Part shown: positions 14,488 through 21,834 of the stretch, one piece after another
Layout of the letters: every line of letters begins with the position of its first letter
Numbering within the stretch: position 1 is the first letter of the stretch
The notes under the pieces: model-generated
Database searches by the model: none
What the model saw: the letters and a program-made list of their open reading frames with translations, nothing else
Told to the model about the DNA's origin: nothing
Source: an uncultured Bacteroidales bacterium
Lineage (GTDB): Bacteria > Bacteroidota > Bacteroidia > Bacteroidales > UBA932
Direction of reading: 5' to 3'
Assembly: GCA_937899055.1 (NCBI GenBank)
Contig: CALBPX010000023.1
Span: forward strand, 1 to 21,834
Length of the DNA stretch: 21,834 nt
Translations under genes and position numbers: made by a program

Positions 14488-15594
14488 ATGGAAAAACAGA
14501 CTTTTGCACAGTTGGAGATTAGTTCAAAGGCCGCTCTCCATAACTTCCGCTATTTCAGAAGTTACCTCAGCAAGACCACTAAACTTTTGATTCTGATTAA
14601 GGCTAACAGCTACGGACACGGAGCGGTGGACTTTGCCAAATTGATGGAAAAGGCCGGAGCAGACTACTTTGCGGTAGCACACCCCATAGAAGGAATAGAA
14701 CTCCGCCAGGGCGGAATCAAAACCCCTGTAATAGTTCTTACCACCGGAACAGACTACTACAAGGAAATCATAGAAAACGGTCTGGAACCTGGCATTCCCA
14801 ACCTTTATTCCCTCAAGAAGTTTGACTCCGTACTCAAGAAAATGGGCGTTGAAACTTATCCGGTTCACATCAAGCTGGATACCGGAATGCACCGCCTGGG
14901 ATTCATGGAAAAGGAACTGCCGGAACTGCTCCATTTCCTCAAATCTCACAAAGAAATCAAGGTCCAGAGCATATACTCCCACCTGGCCGCATCCGATGAA
15001 AAGAAGTGGGACAAGTTCACCCTGTCACAGATAGCCCTCTACGACAAGATGGCTCCTCAGATAGACGAGGCCATAGGATATCATCCTATCCACCACATTC
15101 TCAACTCGGCAGGAATAGAGCGTTTTTCCAAGTACCAGAAAGATATGGTAAGGCTCGGCATCGGCATCTATGGAGTAAGCGCTGTAAACCAGAAGAATGT
15201 GATGCCGGTTGCAAGCCTCAAGTGCCGCATCCTCCAGATAAAGGAACTTGCTCCGGAAGACGGTACCGTAGGCTATGGCCGCCACGGCAAGATCACCCGC
15301 CCTTCAAAGATTGCAACCCTTCCGCTGGGCTATGCTGACGGCATCAACCGCCACTTCGGCAGGGGAAACACCAAGTTCTGCGTCAACGGCAAGCTTGTTC
15401 CAACCATCGGCAACATCTGCATGGACATGTGCATGATTGATGTTACAAACGTCAAGGATGTGAAGGTCGGCGACATAGTAACAGTCTTCGGCGATAAGCC
15501 AACCGCCACAGACCAGGCCAAAGTCCTTGACACCATCCCCTACGAAGTCTATACCTCAATAGCAAAGCGCGTAAAGAGAGTTGTTGTAAAGTAA
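14488..15594 (+). CDS. alr: Alanine racemase, stand-alone
   Basis: This PLP enzyme converts L- to D-alanine for peptidoglycan. The 368-residue protein has the PLP lysine Lys38 in KANSYGHG and the catalytic tyrosine Tyr263 in VGYGRHG, with the expected beta-barrel then C-terminal domain layout (GNICMDMCMIDVT, about residues 308-320). The stop codon of the epimerase touches its ATG (TAAATG), implying translational coupling. It ends the five-gene operon and converges with the next gene. Many Bacteroidales carry the racemase fused to MurF, so a free-standing copy is slightly unusual; it may be a second copy. Confidence 0.94.
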   Translation: MEKQTFAQLEISSKAALHNFRYFRSYLSKTTKLLILIKANSYGHGAVDFAKLMEKAGADYFAVAHPIEGIELRQGGIKTPVIVLTTGTDYYKEIIENGLEPGIPNLYSLKKFDSVLKKMGVETYPVHIKLDTGMHRLGFMEKELPELLHFLKSHKEIKVQSIYSHLAASDEKKWDKFTLSQIALYDKMAPQIDEAIGYHPIHHILNSAGIERFSKYQKDMVRLGIGIYGVSAVNQKNVMPVASLKCRILQIKELAPEDGTVGYGRHGKITRPSKIATLPLGYADGINRHFGRGNTKFCVNGKLVPTIGNICMDMCMIDVTNVKDVKVGDIVTVFGDKPTATDQAKVLDTIPYEVYTSIAKRVKRVVVK

Positions 15595-15643
15595 CGCACC
15601 ATGAATCTACAGACTGCTTGAAACAGCGGTTGTTAAGGATTGA

Positions 15644-16543
15644 CTATTTAGTGACGGCACGGATCGGGAAACCGATATTTCTGGGAACCATTGCAAAGTC
15701 CGGGTCCCCATCCTCATCTGTGTAATAAGCAAAAGCCTGTTTTGTATTATATGGAACCACTTCAGAAGTCCAGTAAAAAATGTTAGTTTTCTGGTAACGG
15801 GGATTCTTTCCTTCAATACCTCCAGCCGATGGCAGAAAAATACTTTTACGATTTTTCAGACTGGTTACAAGAAAACCTTTAACTCCATTGACGGTTGTTT
15901 CGGACCAGTCTGTTTCTTCAAGCATTTCTTCCATCTCTTCCCAAGTGGGCATACGCCATGTCCCGCCTAGCTTTTCGTGAGCAGCATCATCCGAAGGAAG
16001 CAGAGCCGTCTTATCATCAACAATTCCTAAATCTGCATCATTATTATATTTGGTAAGCTTATCCGAAACTCCGCTGCACCACTTGTATGTTTCCCACGAA
16101 TAATCAGACTTGGGGGTTGTCTCCCCCCAAGCAAAATAATCCCCATAATCAACTGGAGAGTTTGCGCCCACATTACGATCCGCCCATTTTACGGAAAGGC
16201 CAAGGTCAATAGCCTTGCAAGCAACTACATTGATAACACACTCGCCTATTATTCCGTCACATGACGCAGAAATACTGGCAGAACCTAATGCCACGGCTGT
16301 TACTTCTCCATAGGAAGAGACGGTAGCAATGGAAGCATTGGATGAAGCCCATATTACAGTCTTGTCGGTTGCATTTGATGGGGAAATGTATGCCGTGAGA
16401 GTCTGCTTTTCTCCTGTTGTCAAAACAACCTCTGATTCACTTAGAACAACAGAGTTTACAGAAACTATCTTTTCCTTTGATGAACAACTTACAAAGACTA
16501 ATCCGGATATTAAAGCAAGGCTTATAATAAATAATCTATTCAT
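15644..16543 (-). CDS. Lipoprotein with Big2-like and Fib_succ_major-type domains
   Basis: This is a 299-residue envelope lipoprotein (MNRLFIISLALISGLVFVSC, Cys20). Residues about 28-110 resemble a bacterial Ig-like (Big2) domain: SVVLSESEVVLTTGEKQTL, then VIWASSNASIATVSSYGEVT. Residues about 112-298 resemble the Fibrobacter major paralogous domain seen widely in Bacteroidetes: AIDLGLSVKWADRNVGA, YGDYFAWGET, GGTWRMPTWEEMEEML and a C-terminal IGFPIRAVTK. Such proteins are thought to be surface exposed and may bind carbohydrate or protein, but no activity is established. It is transcribed toward alr and lies downstream of the C10 protease modules in AT-rich DNA. Recognition is by sequence pattern only. 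Confidence 0.8.
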   Translation of the reverse strand: MNRLFIISLALISGLVFVSCSSKEKIVSVNSVVLSESEVVLTTGEKQTLTAYISPSNATDKTVIWASSNASIATVSSYGEVTAVALGSASISASCDGIIGECVINVVACKAIDLGLSVKWADRNVGANSPVDYGDYFAWGETTPKSDYSWETYKWCSGVSDKLTKYNNDADLGIVDDKTALLPSDDAAHEKLGGTWRMPTWEEMEEMLEETDWSETTVNGVKGFLVTSLKNRKSIFLPSAGGIEGKNPRYQKTNIFYWTSEVVPYNTKQAFAYYTDEDGDPDFAMVPRNIGFPIRAVTK

Positions 16544-16632
16544 ATAAAAAAATGGTTCTTTAAAATAAAAGTATAACTATTCAAATCAATACTGATTCAT
16601 CATTTCCTCACCAAACTCTCTTTTTCAAACAA

Positions 16633-17409
16633 TCATAAATCAAATCTCATAGTAAAGGTTGAATTATACACCTTCCCGTTCTCGTCTGTTATCTCAACCT
16701 TGATGTCATAATCCCCTGGAACATCCGGAAGCTCCTCGAAATACAGATAACCGATAACCCGACTCAAAGAATTACTCGCTCGATCCCAAAATGGTATCAT
16801 CATAATGTCACCGGGTTTTAACTTATTCAGATAGGATTCAACCGGAAAGTAAGGAGCAAAACTTGAATCATACCCAAATTCAGGATAGGACCATAAACGA
16901 CTAAAGTATTGTTCGCAATATTTTTTAAAGGCTAAAGAACGGGTCTCTTTGTTGTAATTATAAGCATGGGTATAAGAAGAACTTATATAAGGATGAAGGG
17001 AAAACGACATTAGCTTGACAATATCATTCAAAGAAGAGTTTTCAGCATGATTCGAATTAAAAGCACTTGAGGAAGTAATGCTTATCTTCGATATATCAGG
17101 GGTTATAACTCTGCAAAGTTCAAGAACAATTCCTGTAACTGTTTTATTGTAACCTAAGTCATTATATTTCTTGCTTAGATCTAAATATCTCTGTTTAATT
17201 GTTTTATCTTTGGAAAACTGATAAATAAAATTATGTGCATCATCAGTTGTAAGCACAAGACACTGCAAGTCAATTTGGGACACTGATATGTCTCCGTAAT
17301 TGACATAGCTCTCGACGAAGGATTTCATTTTTAATTTTGTTGGGTGATCACAACTTTGCCCCATTATTAAAAAAAGAACAATGGATATGACAGATAAAAA
17401 ACTTCTCAT
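16633..17409 (-). CDS. C10-protease partner lipoprotein, copy 1 (family unrecognised)
   Basis: I do not recognise the family with confidence. The 258-residue protein begins with a lipoprotein-type signal (Cys20 after a long hydrophobic stretch) and has a variable core, followed by a C-terminal segment of about 38 residues (from YLYFEELPDVPGDY to the end) that is nearly identical to that of the paralogue at 19542-20315. Core landmarks shared with the paralogue include SFV, QxDL and NSSL near the middle. Its ATG follows the C10 protease stop by only 3 nt, so it is very likely translated together with the protease. C10 proteases of Bacteroides fragilis and streptococci are known to have adjacent inhibitor genes; an inhibitor or immunity-like role here is inference and no resemblance to the propeptide was seen. 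Confidence 0.75.
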   Translation of the reverse strand: MRSFLSVISIVLFLIMGQSCDHPTKLKMKSFVESYVNYGDISVSQIDLQCLVLTTDDAHNFIYQFSKDKTIKQRYLDLSKKYNDLGYNKTVTGIVLELCRVITPDISKISITSSSAFNSNHAENSSLNDIVKLMSFSLHPYISSSYTHAYNYNKETRSLAFKKYCEQYFSRLWSYPEFGYDSSFAPYFPVESYLNKLKPGDIMMIPFWDRASNSLSRVIGYLYFEELPDVPGDYDIKVEITDENGKVYNSTFTMRFDL

Positions 17410-17412
17410 AAT

Positions 17413-19047
17413 TTATTGGTTGGGATTATCGTAAGTGATTATTCTATAATGCCATTTATAATATAAGCCAATCAAATGTTCGCCACCTTGAGTCACTCCC
17501 TCTATACCCTCTCCTATTTTAAACAGTTTACTCTCATAGTAGCCATCCCATTGTCCATGCCACCCCCAATTGCAATGCATCAGTGTCCGCGTATTATACA
17601 CCACTCCGTTATCATCGATTAAATCTTGAATTCTATATCCGTCTATTACCCAAGAATGGCCGTCTATTATTCTATTTATTGGAAATAATCTCACACGCCT
17701 GAGAGCTTGTATGAAAACAGGAGAATCGTTATTCAACATTGTTAAGATTTTATCCTCACGATAGCTGCAGTATTTATGAATATCAGAGTATTGGGCGGCA
17801 TGTAAAGCTCTTTTGCACTTTGACGCTAAAGACCATGACCCACCATCCCAAAAATGAGTGTGGCAGATTCTAGCTATGCTGTAAAGGTAACGTGATAATA
17901 AGTCAATCTCTAAATAATATATAGCGCTATCCGGATCTGGATTAGAATTAGTAAATACACTCTTTAACAAGTTCCAATCACAATAGTAATTATCAAGATA
18001 GAGTATATGCGGGTATGCATGATAGGCCAAAATCTGCCCCATAGCAACAGCACCACAGCCTATTAGAGTTTGCCCAGACGAGAAAGCTTTTTCCGGACAG
18101 TAATAATTTAACGGCTCCCATTGGAACCATTTAGTTGAAAGCATTTCTGGCACTTCAGAGGTTGTAGTCCAAGTATAATTAATCGGATTACTGCCACTGC
18201 CCGATGAACCACTACTACCACCAGACGAACCGCCCCCTTCTTGACCAGTTTGTCCCGACTCGGGATTCTGCCATTCTTCTCCAGGATCAATGCCATTGCC
18301 TGGAGAATGCGGGTTAGTATTGATGATTTCGCTAACAACATAATCAGAAACCAGTTCAATTATCAAACTATCTGGAGAATGGTGAGTTAATGAAGTATCT
18401 TGAGGTGGCATTTCTTCATATAGAGATACTGTAAGAGTATCTTCCCAGCCTATCTCGTCACCATCTTCATCCAAACCCCATGAATTGTAATCATAATTTA
18501 CAAGAGTATCAGAATACATCTGGAGCAAACTCTCTGCCAGATTGAAGTCTTCAGGAGAGATACTTCCCGATTCAACAACTGCAATTATTTGGGAGGATAT
18601 TCTGCTATCTGCCGACAACAATGCAAATCCATCATCATCAAAATTCACAACATAAATCAATGTGTCTGGGATTATAAGGGTATCAAGACTAGGACCACCC
18701 TGATCCATTTCATGAATCTTAGTCCTGACGGTTGGCTCCATCCTTTTAGACAATACAGAACGAAAGGACTGATTAGTTCGTAACGCTTGTATTCTGCCTA
18801 TTCGTTTTGAACTAAGTCTGTTTGAAACATAAGATCTCTTTGTGGATACGAAATTGTCTGTTGAGGAAGAATTTAAAAAACTTTTCAGAGAGGCAATGGC
18901 ATCTTGTTCCGAAATTTTATATGGATTTACGTAGTTCGATGTTTTCTCCAACTCTAAAGCATTATAATTCTCTTTAGTGCAAAAAGAAAGAAGTGCAGAA
19001 AATAACCCTAATACAAAAAGGACTTTAAAACAGATGAATTTGTTCAT
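17413..19047 (-). CDS. C10 (streptopain-like) cysteine protease zymogen, copy 1
   Basis: This is a secreted, probably lipid-anchored, papain-fold cysteine protease of MEROPS family C10, related to SpeB and the B. fragilis Bfp enzymes. The 544-residue precursor has a signal peptide with likely Cys23, a long propeptide (about residues 30-250), a Gly/Ser-rich linker (about 265-290) and the catalytic domain. Catalytic Cys331 lies in IGCGAVAMGQILAYHAYP and His464 in DGHSWVIDGY, followed by the conserved HCNWGWHGQWDGYY block. The ATG at 19047 begins the signal peptide; an upstream in-frame TTG at 19089 would add an unneeded extension. The propeptide is nearly identical to copy 2, whereas the catalytic half differs. 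No good promoter is seen immediately upstream, where a decayed gene remnant lies. Confidence 0.92.
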   Translation of the reverse strand: MNKFICFKVLFVLGLFSALLSFCTKENYNALELEKTSNYVNPYKISEQDAIASLKSFLNSSSTDNFVSTKRSYVSNRLSSKRIGRIQALRTNQSFRSVLSKRMEPTVRTKIHEMDQGGPSLDTLIIPDTLIYVVNFDDDGFALLSADSRISSQIIAVVESGSISPEDFNLAESLLQMYSDTLVNYDYNSWGLDEDGDEIGWEDTLTVSLYEEMPPQDTSLTHHSPDSLIIELVSDYVVSEIINTNPHSPGNGIDPGEEWQNPESGQTGQEGGGSSGGSSGSSGSGSNPINYTWTTTSEVPEMLSTKWFQWEPLNYYCPEKAFSSGQTLIGCGAVAMGQILAYHAYPHILYLDNYYCDWNLLKSVFTNSNPDPDSAIYYLEIDLLSRYLYSIARICHTHFWDGGSWSLASKCKRALHAAQYSDIHKYCSYREDKILTMLNNDSPVFIQALRRVRLFPINRIIDGHSWVIDGYRIQDLIDDNGVVYNTRTLMHCNWGWHGQWDGYYESKLFKIGEGIEGVTQGGEHLIGLYYKWHYRIITYDNPNQ

Positions 19048-19079
19048 AGTATAACTCGTTTTAATGAATTGTTTGCAAT

Positions 19080-19541
19080 TTACGCCCAAAGGGCTTTGAA
19101 AAAGTCGGTCACGTAATAGAGGTCCACATCACCCGCTACGGCGGCTTATACGGTCTTTGGACACAATGATTTGTTTGGTCTCCGGATGTTCTTTTGCAAA
19201 CTCCGTTACCCCCTTCTTGTCATTGTGGTCGATGTGTTCCTTCTATGGTACATAATAGCTCTGAATTTCCTCAAACGGATTGCGGATTTTCCGGAAATAT
19301 CCGCAACGGCAATGCGTATATAATGAAGTTTATCTGAATACCAAAATCTTTACAAGGTTTACCTGCCATGGCGGTGGAGACCGGCAGCATAGATGTTCAC
19401 CTAAACTTTGTCCATTATATCCACGTAGGGGATAAGGCGGAACCTGAGTTTAATGGTTTCGTCAGTCTTGTAGCTTACTAACTCTTTGACACAGTAAATA
19501 AGTTTCTTTTTGGTGTGTAAGATTACATTATCATTATCCTC
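19080..19541 (-). pseudogene. Decayed coding remnant between the two C10 modules
   Basis: No intact reading frame fills this gap, but minus-strand fragments look protein-like. The clearest, about 19102-19284, reads RNPFEEIQSYYVP, a stop, then KEHIDHNDKKGVTEFAKEHP and onward; one frameshift near 19102 continues it to AGDVDLYYVTDFFKALWA and a stop at 19080-19082. A second stretch directly after the copy 2 lipoprotein stop (19406-19541) stays open for about 45 codons in the same frame as that gene (with LRFRLIPYVDIMDKV) before a stop. The first fragment recalls the C-terminus of DUF4143-type AAA ATPases, but this is a weak guess. No terminal inverted repeats or transposase motifs were seen. Confidence 0.5.
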
Positions 19542-20315
19542 TCAGAAATCAAACTTCATGGTCAGAGTAGAAGTATAGATCTTCCCGTTCTCGTCCGTTA
19601 TCTCAACTTTGATCTCATAATCCCCTGGAACATCCGGAAGCTCCTCGAAATACAGATAACCGATTCCAGGAGTTGTGTCATAATAGAGTCCCGCAAAATT
19701 GATCAGCATTTTTAAATCATCGCTCTTAAGATCTTTCACAAGACAGTCTATTGGGAAACATGGCTTAATTGATGGGGTCTCAGAAAACTGAGAATAGGAA
19801 TCAGGAGTATGATATTCTCCAGCATAATTTGCAAAATGGGAAGAAACGGCTGCTGGACTATAGTTATAAACATTCTTGTACCCTGACTTAATGAAAGAGT
19901 TAAGGCTCCAGGACAAAAATCTCGTGATGCCGTCAAGGGAAGAATTTGCAGGGTAATTGGAATTATAATCTTGCAAAGACGATACTTTTACAGAAGACAC
20001 ATTGGGATATGCTACAGAACTCAGGGCTAAAATATCCACCCCACTAACTTTACCATTATAGTTAAGATCTCCGTTTTTTACACTGATTTCTTTAAACTTG
20101 TTTCTCTTTTCTTTGGTTCCACCAGTCTGGAATACAGATTCAGCCTTGTGGATACATATAAAGGCACATTTCAAATCCACTTGCTGCAATGTAATATTAT
20201 CATAGATATCATAGTTTCCGACAAAAGAAGCTATAGTCTTGGATATATAATTAGGTCCGCAAGAACTTGCGAATAGCAAGCATATTAACAGGCAATATGT
20301 AATAGTTCTTTTCAT
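19542..20315 (-). CDS. C10-protease partner lipoprotein, copy 2 (family unrecognised)
   Basis: This paralogue of the gene at 16633-17409 is 257 residues long, with a lipoprotein signal (FASSC, Cys19). The core includes NGDLNYNGKVSGVDILAL (about residues 81-98), which looks like a dockerin- or EF-hand-like loop; copy 1 has a degenerate version (NDLGYNKTVTGIVL). It then has VSSLQDYNSNYPANSSLDGI and the C-terminal block starting YLYFEELPDVPGDY, nearly identical to copy 1. It begins 5 nt after the stop of the copy 2 protease. The function is unknown; the strict pairing with the protease suggests that it binds or controls it. Confidence 0.75.
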   Translation of the reverse strand: MKRTITYCLLICLLFASSCGPNYISKTIASFVGNYDIYDNITLQQVDLKCAFICIHKAESVFQTGGTKEKRNKFKEISVKNGDLNYNGKVSGVDILALSSVAYPNVSSVKVSSLQDYNSNYPANSSLDGITRFLSWSLNSFIKSGYKNVYNYSPAAVSSHFANYAGEYHTPDSYSQFSETPSIKPCFPIDCLVKDLKSDDLKMLINFAGLYYDTTPGIGYLYFEELPDVPGDYEIKVEITDENGKIYTSTLTMKFDF

Positions 20316-20320
20316 AGTAA

Positions 20321-21834
20321 TTAATTGTTATTAGGATTGTCATATGTTATCATTCTAAACCACCAGTTGTAATTACTGTTCCCTGGGTCAAAAACTCCAC
20401 TGCTGAAATATCCGTCACTAGACCCATTCCAGCCCCAATTGCAGTGTAATAATGTCATACTGTTGTATATAGCGCCATTGTCACCGACTAGATTCTGTAA
20501 AATGTAGCCATCTATCACCCAAAAATGTCCCTTAAGGCTTCCACTATCCATTGCTCCTATGAAAACAGGGCAATTATTATTCAACATATTTAACGTTTGA
20601 TCTTCATGATAGTTTTTAAATCTACGAACATTAGAATAGCCAGCAGACTTAAAAGCTTTCTTACAGTTTTTTGCAGTAGTCCAGGATTCCCCTAACCACT
20701 CAAGCCAATAGCTTCTTTTCGTTTGTTTTCTTAGTTCTTCTAGAAATCTAGAGAGTACTATTACTGCTGAAGTATCATGAGGTAATGTATCCTTACTTCC
20801 AATAGTAGTGTAAATGCTTTTCATCAAAGTCCAGTCGCAATAATAGCCGTGAAGAAAATAATACTGCGGATACTCATGGAAAGCTAAAATCTGAGCAACA
20901 GCCACAGGACCACATCCAATATCTTTATGATGGCCATCACTCTTGATGGGAGTGAATTGATTTAAAGGATAGCCCTGAAACCATTTAGTGGAAAGCATAA
21001 CTGGAACCTCAGCAATAGTTACCCAATTACAAGTAACTATCCCTCCATCGTCAGAACCGCCTCCATCCTGACCTGTTTGTCCAGTCTCGGGATTTTGCCA
21101 CTCCTCCCCTGGATCGATTCCATTTCCTGGAGAATGGGGATTGAATTTAATGATTTCATTTAAAGCATAGCTAGCAACTAGTTCTATTATAATATCGTGA
21201 GGAGTCCGATTAATGACTGACGAATCTTGTTGAAACATAAGCTCGTATGAAGATATGGATAGAGTGTCTTCTAATGCAATCGGATCCCCATCTTCATCTT
21301 CTCCCCAAGAATACTCTTCATATGTAAGAGTTGTATCTGAATACATCTGTTGTAGATAATCATTCAGATTGAAGTCTTCAGGCGAGATACTTCCTGATTC
21401 AACAACTGCAATTATTTGAGAGGATATTCTGCTATCTGCCGACAACAATGCAAATCCATCATCATCAAAATTCACAACATAAATCAAAGTGTCTGGAATT
21501 ATCAGGGTATCAAGACTAGGACCACCCTGATCCATTTCATGTATCTTAGTTCTGGCAGTTGACTCCATCTTTTTAGACAACATGGAACGAAAAGACTGGG
21601 TAGTTCGTAACGCTTGTATCTTTCCTATTCGCTTTGAACTAAGTCTGTTTGAAACATGAACTCTCTTAGTGGATACGAAATTGTCTGTTGAGGAAGATTT
21701 CAAAAAACTTTTCAGAGAGGCGATGGCATCTTGTTCTGAAATCTTATACGGATTTACGGAATTCGATGTTTTCTCTAAATCTAAAGCATTATAATTCTCT
21801 TTAGTGCAAAAAGAAAGAAGTGCAGAAAATAACC
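20321..21834 (-). CDS. C10 (streptopain-like) cysteine protease zymogen, copy 2 (5' end outside window)
   Basis: This paralogue of the protease at 17413-19047 is open to the window edge. Alignment with copy 1 (constant offset of 2827 nt) predicts its ATG near 21874, about 40 nt outside. The visible part starts within the signal peptide (LFSALLSFC) and holds the propeptide, an Asp/Gly linker shorter than in copy 1, the catalytic Cys in IGCGPVAVAQILAFHEYP (codon 20912-20914), the catalytic His in KGHFWVIDGY (codon 20525-20527) and the block HCNWGWNGSSDGYF. About 60 consecutive propeptide residues are identical to copy 1, while the catalytic domain differs throughout. Both catalytic residues are intact, so it is probably active. 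Confidence 0.9.
   Translation of the reverse strand, partial: LFSALLSFCTKENYNALDLEKTSNSVNPYKISEQDAIASLKSFLKSSSTDNFVSTKRVHVSNRLSSKRIGKIQALRTTQSFRSMLSKKMESTARTKIHEMDQGGPSLDTLIIPDTLIYVVNFDDDGFALLSADSRISSQIIAVVESGSISPEDFNLNDYLQQMYSDTTLTYEEYSWGEDEDGDPIALEDTLSISSYELMFQQDSSVINRTPHDIIIELVASYALNEIIKFNPHSPGNGIDPGEEWQNPETGQTGQDGGGSDDGGIVTCNWVTIAEVPVMLSTKWFQGYPLNQFTPIKSDGHHKDIGCGPVAVAQILAFHEYPQYYFLHGYYCDWTLMKSIYTTIGSKDTLPHDTSAVIVLSRFLEELRKQTKRSYWLEWLGESWTTAKNCKKAFKSAGYSNVRRFKNYHEDQTLNMLNNNCPVFIGAMDSGSLKGHFWVIDGYILQNLVGDNGAIYNSMTLLHCNWGWNGSSDGYFSSGVFDPGNSNYNWWFRMITYDNPNNN

Noticed and set aside
19080..19541. Intact insertion sequence between the C10 modules
   Set aside because: No terminal inverted repeats, target duplication or full transposase frame could be found.

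Overview
The window looks like a chromosomal segment of an anaerobic, probably gut-associated, Bacteroidales bacterium. The taxonomic signals are nine putative promoters, eight with an exact TAnnTTTG -7 box (the Bacteroidetes sigma factor signature), many short lipoprotein signal peptides, and a gene set familiar from that group: reverse rubrerythrin, clostripain- and streptopain-family cysteine proteases, a lipoprotein DPP III with HECLGH, S41 lipoprotein proteases and a histone H1-like small protein. No rRNA, tRNA, CRISPR array or intact insertion sequence was found.

Region 1 (1-2.5 kb) carries housekeeping genes: peptidyl-tRNA hydrolase (pth) and ribosomal protein L25 (rplY) on the minus strand, then a reverse rubrerythrin on the plus strand. 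Here the 3' ends of four genes in a row (pth, rplY, rubrerythrin and the C11 protease) merge into short tandem repeats, each array with its own sequence. The repeat units supply the last codons and often the stop codon of the gene and then continue past it. A further degenerate repeat lies between rplY and pth.

Region 2 (2.5-10.3 kb) holds envelope and peptide-use genes: a C11 (clostripain-like) lipoprotein protease, a two-gene unit of a PF07332-type membrane protein and DPP III, a small lipoprotein of unknown function, an AGCS sodium:amino-acid symporter, an S41 PDZ protease and a histone H1-like protein with a well formed promoter and terminator.

Region 3 (10.4-15.6 kb) is a tight five-gene plus-strand operon: a DPM/ArnC-like GT2 glycosyltransferase, a duplicated LAB_N membrane protein, an ArnT-like GT39/83 glycosyltransferase, a UDP-glucuronate 4-epimerase and alanine racemase. 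The first four together resemble a route for adding a uronic acid (perhaps galacturonic acid) to lipid A from a polyprenyl-phosphate donor; this is inference.

Region 4 (15.6 kb to the end) is visibly more AT-rich and all on the minus strand. It has a Big2/Fib_succ_major-type lipoprotein and a tandemly duplicated two-gene module, each consisting of a C10 (streptopain-like) protease followed within 3-5 nt by a lipoprotein of unrecognised family. The two modules are mosaics: the protease propeptides are almost identical but the catalytic domains have diverged, and the partner lipoproteins share a near-identical C-terminus but little else. A decayed coding remnant separates the modules. The upstream protease runs off the window edge. 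This diversified protease/partner pair is the best candidate here for a poorly described system.
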